Of a DNA stretch of 64,000 nt, positions 1-9,597 are shown in pieces. The translations under genes were made by a program, and so were the position numbers. The stretch is taken from contig NZ_JAUSVX010000014.1 of the NCBI RefSeq assembly GCF_030814995.1, positions 169,997 through 233,996 on the forward strand, in the 5' to 3' direction. Positions within the stretch are counted from its first letter, which is position 1. Every line of letters starts with the position of its first letter. The stretch is from Labrys wisconsinensis (GTDB lineage: Bacteria > Pseudomonadota > Alphaproteobacteria > Rhizobiales > Labraceae). The notes under the pieces were generated by a model. It did no database searches. It was not told the DNA's origin and saw only the letters and a program-made list of their open reading frames with translations.

Positions 1-1
1 C

Positions 2-442
2 GCGCCGCAGCCTGCGCCGACGCCGCGCCTGGCCGACGCCGTGCAGACCCCGGCCGCCCAGGTCGCGACAGCGGTCGCGCCGGTCGTCGGATGCGACCGC
101 TCGCATCTGGCGGGCCTGTGGCGCAATGCCGACCCGCATGCCCGCTCGATCGTGCGCCTCCTGATCACCAGCCAATGCGACGGCGGCCGGCCGAGCTACA
201 GCGTCGAGGCCTGGGGCGCCTGCCGTCCCGTCGCCTGCGACTGGGGCATGGCGCCGGGGGTCTACGACGTGCCGAGCGGCCAGCTCAACATTCGCCACGT
301 CTCGCCTTTCGCCGTCAGCACGCTCAACCTGCGTCCGGCCGGCGGCGACGCGCTCGACCTCACCCGGTCCACGGTGTTCGTCGACAGGAGCGGCCGCTCG
401 CCCTTCTCCAGCGACGACGTGCTGGTCCGGGCGGCGAACTGA
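2..442 (+). CDS. C-terminal part of an unrecognised protein (5' end outside window)
   Basis: The frame is open from the first base of the window, so this is the 3' part of a longer gene; the GTG at 41 is probably internal. The visible 146 residues begin with an Ala/Pro-rich linker (APQPAPTPR) and continue into a compact domain with three Cys (GCDRSHLAG, SQCDGG, GACRPVACDW contains two more) and Trp-rich patches. The linker suggests a C-terminal module of a secreted or envelope protein, but I do not recognise the family. It converges with the AraC-type gene, with only about 30 bases between the stops. Confidence 0.6.
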   Translation, partial: APQPAPTPRLADAVQTPAAQVATAVAPVVGCDRSHLAGLWRNADPHARSIVRLLITSQCDGGRPSYSVEAWGACRPVACDWGMAPGVYDVPSGQLNIRHVSPFAVSTLNLRPAGGDALDLTRSTVFVDRSGRSPFSSDDVLVRAAN

Positions 443-475
443 GCGCGGCAGCCGAAGGCCGCCGCGCCCGGATCG

Positions 476-1366
476 TCAGCCCTTCAAGGGCATCCGCACC
501 ACCGTGAGCAGCTCGGTCGGCGGCGTCTCCCTGGGATCGTTGAGGTATTCCTCGAAGCAGGGCGCATCGCCGGGCTCCTGGCCCGAGGTCGGCAGCCAGG
601 TGCGATAGAGCCAGGCATAGGCGACGTCGAGGTCGGTATAGGGGCCCTTGTGGGTGAGACAGGCCGCCCGGCCGCCGCCGACGCTCAGCCAGCGCATGCC
701 CGGGGCCAGCGGCGCGTCGTCCGGCAGCGTCAGGCAGGCCTCCGACCGCAGATCCCCGTGCGCCACCCCGGCGGGGTCGTCGTAGTAGACGCCGATGCTG
801 CGCGTGCCCGGCCCGAGCAGGCCGCGCGGGCCGTACCAGGCGAAGATGCGCTCGAAGCTCTTGCCGATCTCCTGATAGTCGCCCTGGTGGGCGAGCGCGG
901 CGAGGCGCAGCGGCGACACGGCCTCGACCGTGACGTCGTAATGGATGGGACTGCGCAGCGGCGCGACATGGGTTCGGGTCATGGTTCGGTCTCCAGGTTG
1001 GGGTTGGGCCGGACGCAGGACATGGCCGCGCCGCCGGAACGCCGCCGGCGGCATGCCGTAGGCGGCGGAGAAGCTGCGCGTAAAGGCCGCGACCGAGCCA
1101 TAGCCTGCCCGCTTCGCCACCCGCTCGAGCGTGTGCTCGCGGCGGGTCAGCTCGACGGCCGCCCGGTGAAGGCGCAGCCGCCGCACCGCGTCCTGCACCG
1201 TCTCGCCGGTCACGCTGGTGAACACGCGGTGGAAGTGCCAGGGCGAGAAGCAGGCGATCTCGGCCAGCCGATCGAGGCTCAGCACCTCGTCGAGATGGTC
1301 GGCGATATGGGCGACCACCCGCTCGATGCGGGCGGCGTAGGCGAGGCTGGTCTCGTGTCGTGTCAT
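476..1366 (-). CDS. AraC-family regulator with GyrI-like effector-binding domain
   Basis: 296 residues with two domains. Residues about 10-110 form an AraC-type double helix-turn-helix (ACFSPWHFHRVF and then AGYGSVAAFTRSF, with the usual MPPAAFRRRG end). Residues about 135-296 match the GyrI-like/SOUL-type effector domain, with the HQGDYQEI and THKGPYTDL stretches seen in Rob/SbmC relatives. This arrangement is known from regulators that sense small hydrophobic or amphipathic ligands. The gene is divergent from the ferredoxin reductase across about 165 bases. ATG at 1366 gives the full HTH. The ligand and targets cannot be inferred. Confidence 0.9.
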   Translation of the reverse strand: MTRHETSLAYAARIERVVAHIADHLDEVLSLDRLAEIACFSPWHFHRVFTSVTGETVQDAVRRLRLHRAAVELTRREHTLERVAKRAGYGSVAAFTRSFSAAYGMPPAAFRRRGHVLRPAQPQPGDRTMTRTHVAPLRSPIHYDVTVEAVSPLRLAALAHQGDYQEIGKSFERIFAWYGPRGLLGPGTRSIGVYYDDPAGVAHGDLRSEACLTLPDDAPLAPGMRWLSVGGGRAACLTHKGPYTDLDVAYAWLYRTWLPTSGQEPGDAPCFEEYLNDPRETPPTELLTVVRMPLKG

Positions 1367-1492
1367 GTCCGTGCTCCGGATGACGGCACGCTAGCGGCGG
1401 CGCCTTGATCGAGGTTGCTGACATGGCGGCGGCGCGCCCGGAGCAGCGGGCGTCTCGCGCAGCATCGACCGCCGGGCGCCGGCAGGCTATAG

Positions 1493-2563
<1,071 letters not shown>

Positions 2564-2567
2564 GCGT

Positions 2568-3434
2568 TCAGGCCCTGAGCAGATCGACGATCGCCGGCCC
2601 CTCCAGCGGGTTCAGCTCGGCCTCGATCTGCCGGACCTCGTTCGTCAGCGTGGACACGAGGACGGGAAGCCGGTCCTGGCTGAGACGGGCGCTGGTCATG
2701 TTGATGGCGATGGCGGCCACGGCATCGCGGCCGCGAGGCAGGATCGGAACCGCCAGGGCGGAAATCCCCGCGACCAATGCGCCCTCGTCCACGCTGTAGC
2801 CCCGCTCGCGAATGATCGGAAGGGACTGGCGCACGCGGTCGGCCGTAAGCCCGTCGTAGCGCTGATAGAGGGGGGCGTTGGTCTCGATGACGACGTCGGC
2901 CTCGGCCGAAGGCAGGAAAGCCAGGATGGCCTGGCTGGCGGGACCGACGCCCATGGGAATCTGGCCGCCGACATGACCGGTCAGGCTATCGATGACATAG
3001 GTGCCCTGCTGGCGGTCGACGCACACCGTGTTGAATCCGGCGCGCGCCATCAGGAACACGGTGTCGCCTGTCTCGGCGGAAAGCCGCATCAGCGCCGGAC
3101 GGGCCAGGCGGCGCAAGCCGGTGCCGTCGGCCGCCGTGGCGCCCATCGCGAAGAGCGCCAGGCCCAGGCGATAGCGCTTCGTCTGGCGTTCGCGATCGAT
3201 CAGGCCGTGTCGTTGCAAGGCTGTCACGATGCGATGCGCGGTCTGCTGCTTGAGGCCGAGCGCCTCGCCGATCGCGGCGATGGTCGCGCCCTGCTGGCCG
3301 ACGCCGCCCAGGTGCTTCAGGATCGCCACGCCTCGATCGAGAGCCTGGGTGCCGGTCGCGGACTCCGTCTCCGAGCCGCGCTTGGGCTGCCTGCTCTCGG
3401 GAAGGGCATCGAGAGGGGGTGTCCGAGGAGGCAT
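2568..3434 (-). CDS. IclR-family transcriptional regulator
   Basis: 288 residues from ATG 3434. An N-terminal winged helix (residues about 30-95, AIGEALGLKQQTAHRIVTAL) is followed by an IclR effector domain (about 110-275, with GVGPASQAILAF and GYSVDEGALVAGISALAVPI). An AGGAGG Shine-Dalgarno lies in the last codons of the MmgE/PrpD gene, 7 bases before this ATG, and that gene's stop is only 2 bases upstream. This decides the start over the GTG at 3440 and indicates translational coupling. It is the obvious candidate regulator of the divergent catabolic operon and of the palindromic sites at 4865-4907. The effector is unknown. Confidence 0.93.
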   Translation of the reverse strand: MPPRTPPLDALPESRQPKRGSETESATGTQALDRGVAILKHLGGVGQQGATIAAIGEALGLKQQTAHRIVTALQRHGLIDRERQTKRYRLGLALFAMGATAADGTGLRRLARPALMRLSAETGDTVFLMARAGFNTVCVDRQQGTYVIDSLTGHVGGQIPMGVGPASQAILAFLPSAEADVVIETNAPLYQRYDGLTADRVRQSLPIIRERGYSVDEGALVAGISALAVPILPRGRDAVAAIAINMTSARLSQDRLPVLVSTLTNEVRQIEAELNPLEGPAIVDLLRA

Positions 3435-3436
3435 GG

Positions 3437-4798
3437 TCACGCCTCCTGACAGGCCGGGAGGAGGGAGGCTTCGCCCAACGGGGCGCTCAAGGCGCTCATC
3501 AACGAGTCGATCTCCGCTTGGTGATTCAGCGCCAGTATAGTCGCCTTCAGGCGCGCCGCAGCCGGCTCCGACAGGTTCGGCCCGGCGAGGGCCCGGAACT
3601 TCTCTTCCTGCTGTCCGATGGAGAGCGGGTTCGTCGGCTCGCCCTTGGGCGCCGGGACCGCCAGGCTCCGTGCTCCATGCGTGGAGGTCATTGTCACCCG
3701 CGCCGGAACCATCGCCGGGAACGCCGTCTCATAGGCAGGATCGACCGTCAGCCGGATGCGTGCGGCCAAAGCCAGGACCTGCGCATCTGCAAGGTGCGCC
3801 TCCTGCATCGGCAGCAGCGCGCCGGCGCCTCGAACCAGCGCGAGCGCGACGCAGAATGGAATGCTGTACTGTGCCGCCTCAAGGCTCGCGGGGGCGGGGT
3901 CGTTGGGGAGCATGAGCGCGCGCGGGAAGGTCGCCACCTCGATATGCCTGATCGCCTCGGTGGCGATGGCATGGTCCGCCTGCAGCGCCAGCGCTGCGTC
4001 TATGGCGGCGTGCGCCCATCGGCAGCAACTGTAGAGCTTGAAATAGATCCCTTCGATCGCCCAGCCGCGACCGAGGTCGCGGGTCATCCTCGCCGGATCA
4101 TAGCGGCGTGCATCGTCGAGCACGTCGACCGGGCCGGTGAAGCCGGCGGCCGCCAGGTCCACCGCGGCCAATCCGCTGGCCGTCGACCAGGCGATGCCTT
4201 CCTTCACGGTGTTGCCGACGCTGCTCCAGCCGGCGGCGCTGAGCCCCGGAGCGCTCGTCCCGGCGATCGCGAGCGCCTGGACCAGGACATCCGGGGCGAG
4301 GCCGCGCAGCCATCCGGCGGCCGCCGCCACGGCGTAGCTGCACCATAGGCCGCTGTCGGTCGTCCGGAGCGTGTCGAAATCCCGCGCCGCGGCCACGCGG
4401 ACGCCGACCTCATAGCCGATGGCGATGGCGGTCAGCAGCCGGTCGGCGCCGGCTCCCACGGCTTGCGCCGTCGCGAGCGCTGCCGGGATCACCGCCGCGC
4501 CGGGATGGCCGGCGGCCGCTCGGTGACCGTCATCCAGATCGAGCATCGAGCCGTAGGCGGCATTGACGAAGGCCGCGCCGGGCGGCGTCAGCCGGTCGGC
4601 CGAAAACCAGACGTGGGCAGGACCCACGCCCCAGGAGGTGACGGCGGCCCGCCGCGCCGCCGCGCCGCTTCGCGTCACCGCACCGGCGATTGCCGCCCCG
4701 ACGAGATCGAGAACGGCTCGGGTCGCAGCCATGCGAACCGCTGGCGGCGTGGCCTGGATGCTTCGGACATGGGCCGCAAATTGGAATGCTGTCGTCAT
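3437..4798 (-). CDS. MmgE/PrpD-family protein (dehydratase, decarboxylase or epimerase type)
   Basis: 453 residues from ATG 4798, preceded by a GAAGGA Shine-Dalgarno; the upstream in-frame start at 4840 has no such support. The sequence has the family's helical domain (LDDGHRAAAGHPGAAVIPAALA near residue 80, carrying the conserved Asp/His-Gly-His-Pro-Gly region) and a C-terminal small domain. Known members are 2-methylcitrate dehydratase, cis-aconitate decarboxylase and iminodisuccinate epimerase. The neighbours (oxidase, amino acid importer, C45 hydrolase) argue against the propionate cycle, because no prpB or prpC is present. An activity on a dicarboxylic or imino acid intermediate is more likely. 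The exact substrate is inference only. Confidence 0.88.
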   Translation of the reverse strand: MTTAFQFAAHVRSIQATPPAVRMAATRAVLDLVGAAIAGAVTRSGAAARRAAVTSWGVGPAHVWFSADRLTPPGAAFVNAAYGSMLDLDDGHRAAAGHPGAAVIPAALATAQAVGAGADRLLTAIAIGYEVGVRVAAARDFDTLRTTDSGLWCSYAVAAAAGWLRGLAPDVLVQALAIAGTSAPGLSAAGWSSVGNTVKEGIAWSTASGLAAVDLAAAGFTGPVDVLDDARRYDPARMTRDLGRGWAIEGIYFKLYSCCRWAHAAIDAALALQADHAIATEAIRHIEVATFPRALMLPNDPAPASLEAAQYSIPFCVALALVRGAGALLPMQEAHLADAQVLALAARIRLTVDPAYETAFPAMVPARVTMTSTHGARSLAVPAPKGEPTNPLSIGQQEEKFRALAGPNLSEPAAARLKATILALNHQAEIDSLMSALSAPLGEASLLPACQEA

Positions 4799-4864
4799 CA
4801 CTTTTCCTTCTCGGTCGCACGATCTCGTCCAGCGAGCCACCGAGGCTCATATAGCCTAAAAAAT

Positions 4865-4907
4865 CACATTGTGGGTTAAAAACTTGATTGACACCCACAA
4901 TGTGGGT
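4865..4907. promoter_or_regulatory. Paired palindromic operators between divergent catabolic operons
   Basis: CACATTGTGGGT (4865-4876) and ACCCACAATGTG (4893-4904) form a perfect 12-base inverted repeat with a 16-base spacer. The right copy extends to the 15-base palindrome ACCCACAATGTGGGT (4893-4907). The CACAWTGTG core is itself palindromic, so two dimer sites of similar sequence are present. They lie between the MmgE/PrpD-IclR pair and the oxidase/transport operon and overlap the rightward promoter. Binding by the neighbouring IclR protein is inferred from position. Confidence 0.75.
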
Positions 4908-4916
4908 TCTTATCGT
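4888..4916 (+). promoter_or_regulatory. Sigma-70-type promoter of the oxidase/ABC operon
   Basis: A perfect -35 TTGACA (4888-4893) and a -10 TATCGT (4911-4916) are separated by 17 bases. The 15-base operator palindrome fills the spacer, so a bound regulator would block RNA polymerase. The first gene starts at 4972. Confidence 0.7.
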
Positions 4917-4971
4917 TCTTGCAACACCATCGCAAGGCCCGTCCCGCACTCTCGTCGGAAGCTGCACGCCC

Positions 4972-5283
4972 ATGGCCATCGCCACGCAATTCCGGCGCAT
5001 CGCGGCGCCTCCCCGCGCAGGGGTCGCCTGCGCGGTCGATGGCGAGGCCGTCTACGCGTTCGAAGGCGATACCGTGCTGACGGCGGTGCTCACCCATCGC
5101 CGCAACCTCCGCGCCTTTGAATTCGGCGCGGCGGAGCGGTCCGGTTTCTGCCTGATGGGAGCGTGCCAGGATTGCTGGGTGCAGCGGGCCACCGGAGAGC
5201 CGGTGCGAGCCTGCACGACGCTGGTGGAACCGGGCATGTGCATCGTCACCCGGCGGCCGGAGCGATGTGATGACATCAGGTGA
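4972..5283 (+). CDS. (2Fe-2S)-binding subunit of heterotrimeric FAD oxidase/dehydrogenase (HcnA/opine-oxidase gamma type)
   Basis: 103 residues from ATG 4972. The plant-type [2Fe-2S] ligand pattern GFCLMGACQDCWV plus a later VRACTT gives the four expected cysteines; there is little else in the protein. Homologues are the small subunits of HcnABC, D-hydroxyproline dehydrogenase and opine oxidases, which pass electrons from two flavin subunits to the respiratory chain. It is the first gene of the rightward operon, and its 3' end overlaps the alpha subunit by 14 bases. Upstream in-frame starts at 4888 fall inside the promoter and are rejected. Confidence 0.9.
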   Translation: MAIATQFRRIAAPPRAGVACAVDGEAVYAFEGDTVLTAVLTHRRNLRAFEFGAAERSGFCLMGACQDCWVQRATGEPVRACTTLVEPGMCIVTRRPERCDDIR

Positions 5284-6652
5284 AATCGTCATCGTCGGAG
5301 CCGGGCCGGCCGGGATGCGAGCGGCGATCACGCTCGCCCGGGCCGGGAGACGGCCGATCGTGTTGGACGAGGCGCCGAGCTCCGGCGGGCAGGTCTATCG
5401 TCGGCCCCCGCCGGCGATCCGGCGCGACGCGGGGGCGCTCTATGGTTTCGAGGGCCGGCGCGCCACGGAATTGCACCGGGCGTTCGATGTCCTGAAGGGC
5501 GATATCGACTATCGGCCTGGAACGCTGGTCTGGAACGCCACCGACACGCGGCTGCACCTGCTCGCAGAGGGGCGTTCCAGGACCCAGTCATGGGGGCGCA
5601 TCATCCTGGCGCCTGGGGCGATGGACCGGATCGTCCCGCTGCCGGGGTGGACCCTGCCGGGTGTCTACACGCTCGGCGGCGCGCAGGTCGCGCTGAAGGC
5701 GCAGGCTGTGGGCATCGGCGCCCGCGTGGTCTTCTTCGGCACCGGACCGCTGCTGTATCTCGTCGCCTGCCAGTATGCCAAGGCTGGCATCGACGTGCGG
5801 GCGGTCCTCGACACCGCGCCCGGGCTGGCCTCGCTCGAAGCGTTGCCGGGGTTGATCCGGGGCGGCCGCACCTTTCTCAAGGGGCTGCACTACGTGTCGT
5901 GGCTGAGGATGCGGGGCGTGCGGATTGCCAGCGGCGTCCGGCCCGTCGAAATCGGAGCGGGCGCGGACGGGGCGGTCTCGGGTTTCCGCTTCGAGCGGCC
6001 CGGCGGGCGCGAGGCGTTCGTCGAATGTGACGCGATTGGCTTCGGCTTCGGCCTGAAGTCCGAGACCCAGCTGGCCGATCTGCTCGGCCTCGACTTTGCC
6101 TTCGATCATCGGCAGCGGCAGTGGCTGCCGGTCCAGGATGCGGACGGCCGCGGCTCGGTGCCGGGAGTTTACCTCGCCGGCGACGGGGCACGTGTCCGCG
6201 GCGCCGATGTTGCCGAGCTGGCCGGCGAACGCGCGGCCCTGGCGGTGCTGGCCGATGAAGGCGAGGGCGCTCACCGCTCCCGGATGGCCGCGCTCGGCGC
6301 CCGCATTGCCAGGGCCGAGCCGTTTCGGCGCGCGCTCGACGAGATCGCCTTCCCGTTCCCGGTCGAGCTGGCGCGCGAGGTGCCTGGCGACGTCATGGTC
6401 TGCCGGTGCGAAGGCATCGATGCCAAGACCATTCGCAACGTCGCCGCTGCGAGCGGAACGGTCGACATCAACCGCTTGAAGGCCTTCACGCGCCTGGGGA
6501 TGGGCCGTTGCCAGGGGCGCGTTTGCGCACCGGCCGCCACGGAGATTCTCGCCGCGGCCGCCGGCGTTCCCGTTGAAGCCGTCGGCAGGCTGCGCGGACA
6601 GGCGCCGATCAAGCCGATGCCGCTGTCGGCTCTGGCGGAGGCGTCGTCATGA
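5270..6652 (+). CDS. FAD-dependent oxidoreductase with C-terminal BFD-like [2Fe-2S] domain (HcnB/OoxA-type alpha subunit)
   Basis: 460 residues from ATG 5270. An N-terminal FAD motif GAGPAGMRAA (residues about 8-17) is followed by SSGGQVYR, a central pyridine-nucleotide-oxidoreductase fold, FAD-closing YLAGDGARVRG near 305, and a C-terminal BFD-like cluster domain with CRCEG (near 378) and GRCQGRVCAPA (near 408). This is the large-subunit layout of HcnB, OoxA/NoxA and D-hydroxyproline dehydrogenase alpha. It forms a membrane-associated complex with the genes on either side and probably oxidises an amine or opine-like substrate. It overlaps the next gene by 4 bases (ATGA). Confidence 0.92.
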   Translation: MTSGEIVIVGAGPAGMRAAITLARAGRRPIVLDEAPSSGGQVYRRPPPAIRRDAGALYGFEGRRATELHRAFDVLKGDIDYRPGTLVWNATDTRLHLLAEGRSRTQSWGRIILAPGAMDRIVPLPGWTLPGVYTLGGAQVALKAQAVGIGARVVFFGTGPLLYLVACQYAKAGIDVRAVLDTAPGLASLEALPGLIRGGRTFLKGLHYVSWLRMRGVRIASGVRPVEIGAGADGAVSGFRFERPGGREAFVECDAIGFGFGLKSETQLADLLGLDFAFDHRQRQWLPVQDADGRGSVPGVYLAGDGARVRGADVAELAGERAALAVLADEGEGAHRSRMAALGARIARAEPFRRALDEIAFPFPVELAREVPGDVMVCRCEGIDAKTIRNVAAASGTVDINRLKAFTRLGMGRCQGRVCAPAATEILAAAAGVPVEAVGRLRGQAPIKPMPLSALAEASS

Positions 6653-7842
6653 CCGTCTTCGATGCGGCCATCATCGGCGGCGGCCTGGCCGGGTGCTCGG
6701 CGGCGCTGCATCTCAGCCTGCGTGGAGCCTCGGTCGTCCTGTTGGAGCGCGGGCTCTGCGGTGCCCAGGCCAGCGGCGTCAACTATGGCGGTGTTCGCCA
6801 GCAGGGGCGCCATCCCGCGGAATTGCCGCTGTCGCGGCGCAGCCGCGAGATCTGGGGACGGATGCCGGCGCTGATCGGCACGGACTGCGAATTCGCCATG
6901 ACCGGCCACCTGAAGCTCGCCCTCACCGACCGGCAGATGACCGAACTCGTGACCTATCGGGATACGGCCGAGGCCTTCGGCCTCGCGCTCGAGCTGATCA
7001 GCCGCGATGCGCTCCAGCGTCGCTATCCCTATCTCGGCGGCGGCCTGGCCGGCGGATCGCTCTGCGCCGAGGACGGTCAGGCCAATCCGCGCCTCGTTGC
7101 GCCGGCCTTCGCCCGCGCTGCCCGCCGCGCCGGAGCCGATATCCGGGAGAACGCCGAAGTCAGCGGCGCCTGGCCCGACGGCGATGGCTTCGGCCTGCGT
7201 GTCGGCGGCGCGGCTGAGCCGGTTCGAGCGCTGAGGTTGATCAACGTCGCCGGCGCCTGGGGCGCGAAAGTCGCCTCCTGGTTCGGCGATGCGGTCGACG
7301 AAGGCGTGATCGCGCCGAACATGTGCGTCACCGAACCCCTGCCGGTGTTCATGGGACCCAATCTCGGCGTGTGCGGCGGCGGCATCTACCTGCGTCAGGT
7401 CCCGCACGGCAGCGTCATCTTCGGAGCCGGGCTCGGCGTGGCCGACCGCGACCGGTCCAGGGCCCGGCCTCTGGGCGAGGTGACGTGCGAGGCAGCCCGT
7501 TTGGCGATCGACATGGTGCCGAGGCTCGCCCAGGCGCTGCTGGTGCGAACCTGGACGGGCATCGAGGGCTGCATGCCCGACGGCCTGCCGGTGATGGGAC
7601 CCAGCCCAAGCACGCCGGGGCTCTTTCACGCCTTCGGCTTTTCCGGACATGGCTTTCAGCTGGGTCCCGGCGTCGGAGCCGTTCTGGCCGAGTTGGCTCT
7701 GGACGGGACGACGCCGACGCCGATCGACGGGCTCTCGATCTCCCGATTCCATCCGGCACGCAGCGATCAGGGAAGAAGCCCGATGGCTCGAAGCGGTCCG
7801 GACGGTGGCATGCAAGACCGACAAGACAACCAGGGGAACTGA
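6649..7842 (+). CDS. FAD-dependent amine/amino-acid oxidoreductase (DAO family, HcnC/OoxB-type beta subunit)
   Basis: 397 residues with an N-terminal FAD-binding motif GGGLAGCSAALHL, LLERGLCGAQASGVNYGGVR (covalent or close flavin-contact region) and the C-terminal FGFSGHGFQLGPGVG loop typical of D-amino-acid oxidase/sarcosine oxidase folds. This is the catalytic subunit that takes a hydride from the substrate C-N bond in Hcn, opine and D-hydroxyproline systems. The start overlaps the alpha-subunit stop by 4 bases, so 1:1 translation is likely. The substrate is unknown; the amino acid type importer directly downstream suggests a secondary-amine amino acid derivative. Confidence 0.92.
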   Translation: MTVFDAAIIGGGLAGCSAALHLSLRGASVVLLERGLCGAQASGVNYGGVRQQGRHPAELPLSRRSREIWGRMPALIGTDCEFAMTGHLKLALTDRQMTELVTYRDTAEAFGLALELISRDALQRRYPYLGGGLAGGSLCAEDGQANPRLVAPAFARAARRAGADIRENAEVSGAWPDGDGFGLRVGGAAEPVRALRLINVAGAWGAKVASWFGDAVDEGVIAPNMCVTEPLPVFMGPNLGVCGGGIYLRQVPHGSVIFGAGLGVADRDRSRARPLGEVTCEAARLAIDMVPRLAQALLVRTWTGIEGCMPDGLPVMGPSPSTPGLFHAFGFSGHGFQLGPGVGAVLAELALDGTTPTPIDGLSISRFHPARSDQGRSPMARSGPDGGMQDRQDNQGN

Positions 7843-7843
7843 C

Positions 7844-8728
7844 ATGACGATCTTCAGCGAGCTGAAACATACGGTCGCGGCCGCAACGGTCCTCGGCCTC
7901 CTGACCGGAGGGGCTCCGGCGGTCGCCGACGACGCCTACAGGCTGGTCGAGCCCGGCGTTCTGACGGTGGCCATCACCGGCGACATGCCGGGCCTGGTGG
8001 CGCGTGACGGCAAGCTGGTCGGCTATGACGGCGACATCCTCCAGATCGCCGCCGACAAGCTGGGTTTGAAGATCAAGCCCGTGCCGACGGAGTGGTCCGG
8101 CGCGATTGCGGCGGTGCAGGCCGGCCGCGTCGATCTCATCGGCGGCAATGTCGCCTGGACCGAACAGCGTGCGGCCGCCCTGTCGCTGACCGACCCGACC
8201 GGATACTTCCAGAACGGCATCACGCAGAAGGCCGGGTCGGATTGGCATACGCTGGCGAGCCTCGAGAACAGGAAGGTCGGCTCGATGACCGGCTTCTCCT
8301 TCCTGCCCGAGCTGCGCAAGATACCGGGGCTGGAGCTCAACCTCTACGACTCCACGGACGCCGCCCTGCGCGACTTGATGTCCGGCCGGATCGAAGCCAT
8401 GGTCGGCGACCCACCCGTCATCGACTATGCGATCGTCCAGAATCCGTCCTGGGGGCTGCGGAACACTCCGTTCACCGACAACAATCAGGACTTTCCGCTC
8501 CTGACCGGCATCGGGCGGCAATATGTCTTCGGCGTGAGCAAGGACAACAAGGCCCTTGCCGACGCGCTCAGCGCCGAGATCCGCAAATTGTGGGACACCT
8601 GCCAGGTGAAGGAGATCGGCAGACGCTACGGCAACATCAACAAGGCCAATTACACCCCTTCGCCGGACAACTTCCGGGTCGGCGTGGATCGGCCGCAGGG
8701 CTGGGCGCCCCCCGCATGTCCGCAGTGA
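7844..8728 (+). CDS. Periplasmic substrate-binding protein of polar amino acid ABC transporter
   Basis: 294 residues from ATG 7844, with AGGGGA upstream and one base between the preceding stop and the start codon. A Sec signal peptide (residues 1-28, ending APAVADD) leads into a type-II PAAT/SBP_bac_3 fold: GVLTVAITGDMPGLVARDGKLVGYDGDI near residue 40, the WSGAIAAVQAGRVDLIGG segment, and MTGFSFLPEL in the second lobe. It captures the substrate for the permeases at 9594-10980. Its place behind the oxidase subunits indicates that the imported compound is the oxidase substrate (inference). Confidence 0.92.
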   Translation: MTIFSELKHTVAAATVLGLLTGGAPAVADDAYRLVEPGVLTVAITGDMPGLVARDGKLVGYDGDILQIAADKLGLKIKPVPTEWSGAIAAVQAGRVDLIGGNVAWTEQRAAALSLTDPTGYFQNGITQKAGSDWHTLASLENRKVGSMTGFSFLPELRKIPGLELNLYDSTDAALRDLMSGRIEAMVGDPPVIDYAIVQNPSWGLRNTPFTDNNQDFPLLTGIGRQYVFGVSKDNKALADALSAEIRKLWDTCQVKEIGRRYGNINKANYTPSPDNFRVGVDRPQGWAPPACPQ

Positions 8729-8808
8729 TCGCTGTGGCTCCAAACCGGACGCCCGGTCGGCAGCCTGCGTGCCGACCGGGAGCCGATTGTACAACCAGGA
8801 GGATGGCG

Positions 8809-9597
8809 ATGGCATCCGAACCCCTGCTGTCCGTTCGCGGCCTGCGCAAGAGCTATGGGGCGCACGAGGTGCTCAGAAGCGTCTCGTTCAACCTCGATCG
8901 TGGCGAGCGGGTCGCCATCATCGGTCCCAGCGGCTCGGGCAAATCGACCTGCCTGCGCGCCATCAACTATCTCGAACCGCCGATCGGCGGGGAGATCCGC
9001 CTGAACGGCGAGCTGATCGGTCGGCGTGCCGGGCGCCGCGGCGGGGATCGGCGGATGACCGATGCGGAACTGGCCCCGCAGCGGGCGCAGATCGGCATGG
9101 TGTTCCAGCTCTTCCATCTCTGGCCGCATCTCACGGTCCGCGAGAACGTCGCATTGCAGCCGCACAAGGTCCAGGGGCTGAGCGCTGCCGAGGCTTTCGA
9201 GCGGGCCGATGCCATGCTGGCCAAAGTCCATCTCCTCAACAAGAGCGACGACTATCCCAGCCGGCTGTCCGGGGGCCAGCAGCAACGCGTCGCCATTGCC
9301 CGCGCCCTGGCGCAGGCACCGGCGTTGCTGCTGTTCGACGAGCCGACCTCGGCGCTCGATCCGGAACTGGTGGGAGAAGTCCTGACGGTGATCCAGGAGC
9401 TTGCCGCCGAGGGGCGGTCCATGCTCCTCGTCACACATGAGATCGCGTTCGCCCGCGAGGTCGCCGACCGGGTGATCTTCATGGACGGCGGCGTCATCGT
9501 CGAGGAGGGGCCGGCGCGCGCCGTGCTCGACGATCCCCGGGAGCCGCGTTTGCGCCGCTTCCTGCAGCTCGTCGCCCATTCCGGGGAGGCGGCATGA
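8809..9597 (+). CDS. Polar amino acid ABC transporter ATP-binding protein
   Basis: 262 residues. A good AGGAGG at 8796-8801 sits 7 bases from ATG 8809, which decides against the ATG at 8803. Walker A GPSGSGKST, Q-loop region MVFQLFHLWPHLTV, signature LSGGQQQRVAIARAL, Walker B LLLFDEPTSALD and the H-loop VTHEI are all intact. This is the GlnQ/HisP-type cytoplasmic ATPase of the PAAT family. An Arg/Gly-rich insertion (RRAGRRGGDRR) near residue 70 is slightly unusual. It overlaps the first permease by 4 bases. Confidence 0.93.
   Translation: MASEPLLSVRGLRKSYGAHEVLRSVSFNLDRGERVAIIGPSGSGKSTCLRAINYLEPPIGGEIRLNGELIGRRAGRRGGDRRMTDAELAPQRAQIGMVFQLFHLWPHLTVRENVALQPHKVQGLSAAEAFERADAMLAKVHLLNKSDDYPSRLSGGQQQRVAIARALAQAPALLLFDEPTSALDPELVGEVLTVIQELAAEGRSMLLVTHEIAFAREVADRVIFMDGGVIVEEGPARAVLDDPREPRLRRFLQLVAHSGEAA

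Noticed and set aside
3437..4798. MmgE/PrpD gene as part of a 2-methylcitrate cycle
   Set aside because: No prpB or prpC homologues nearby; context is an amino-acid oxidase and importer.
5276..7845. Minus-strand frames antisense to the oxidase subunits (up to 524 codons)
   Set aside because: Shadow frames of well-supported FAD subunits; no motifs.
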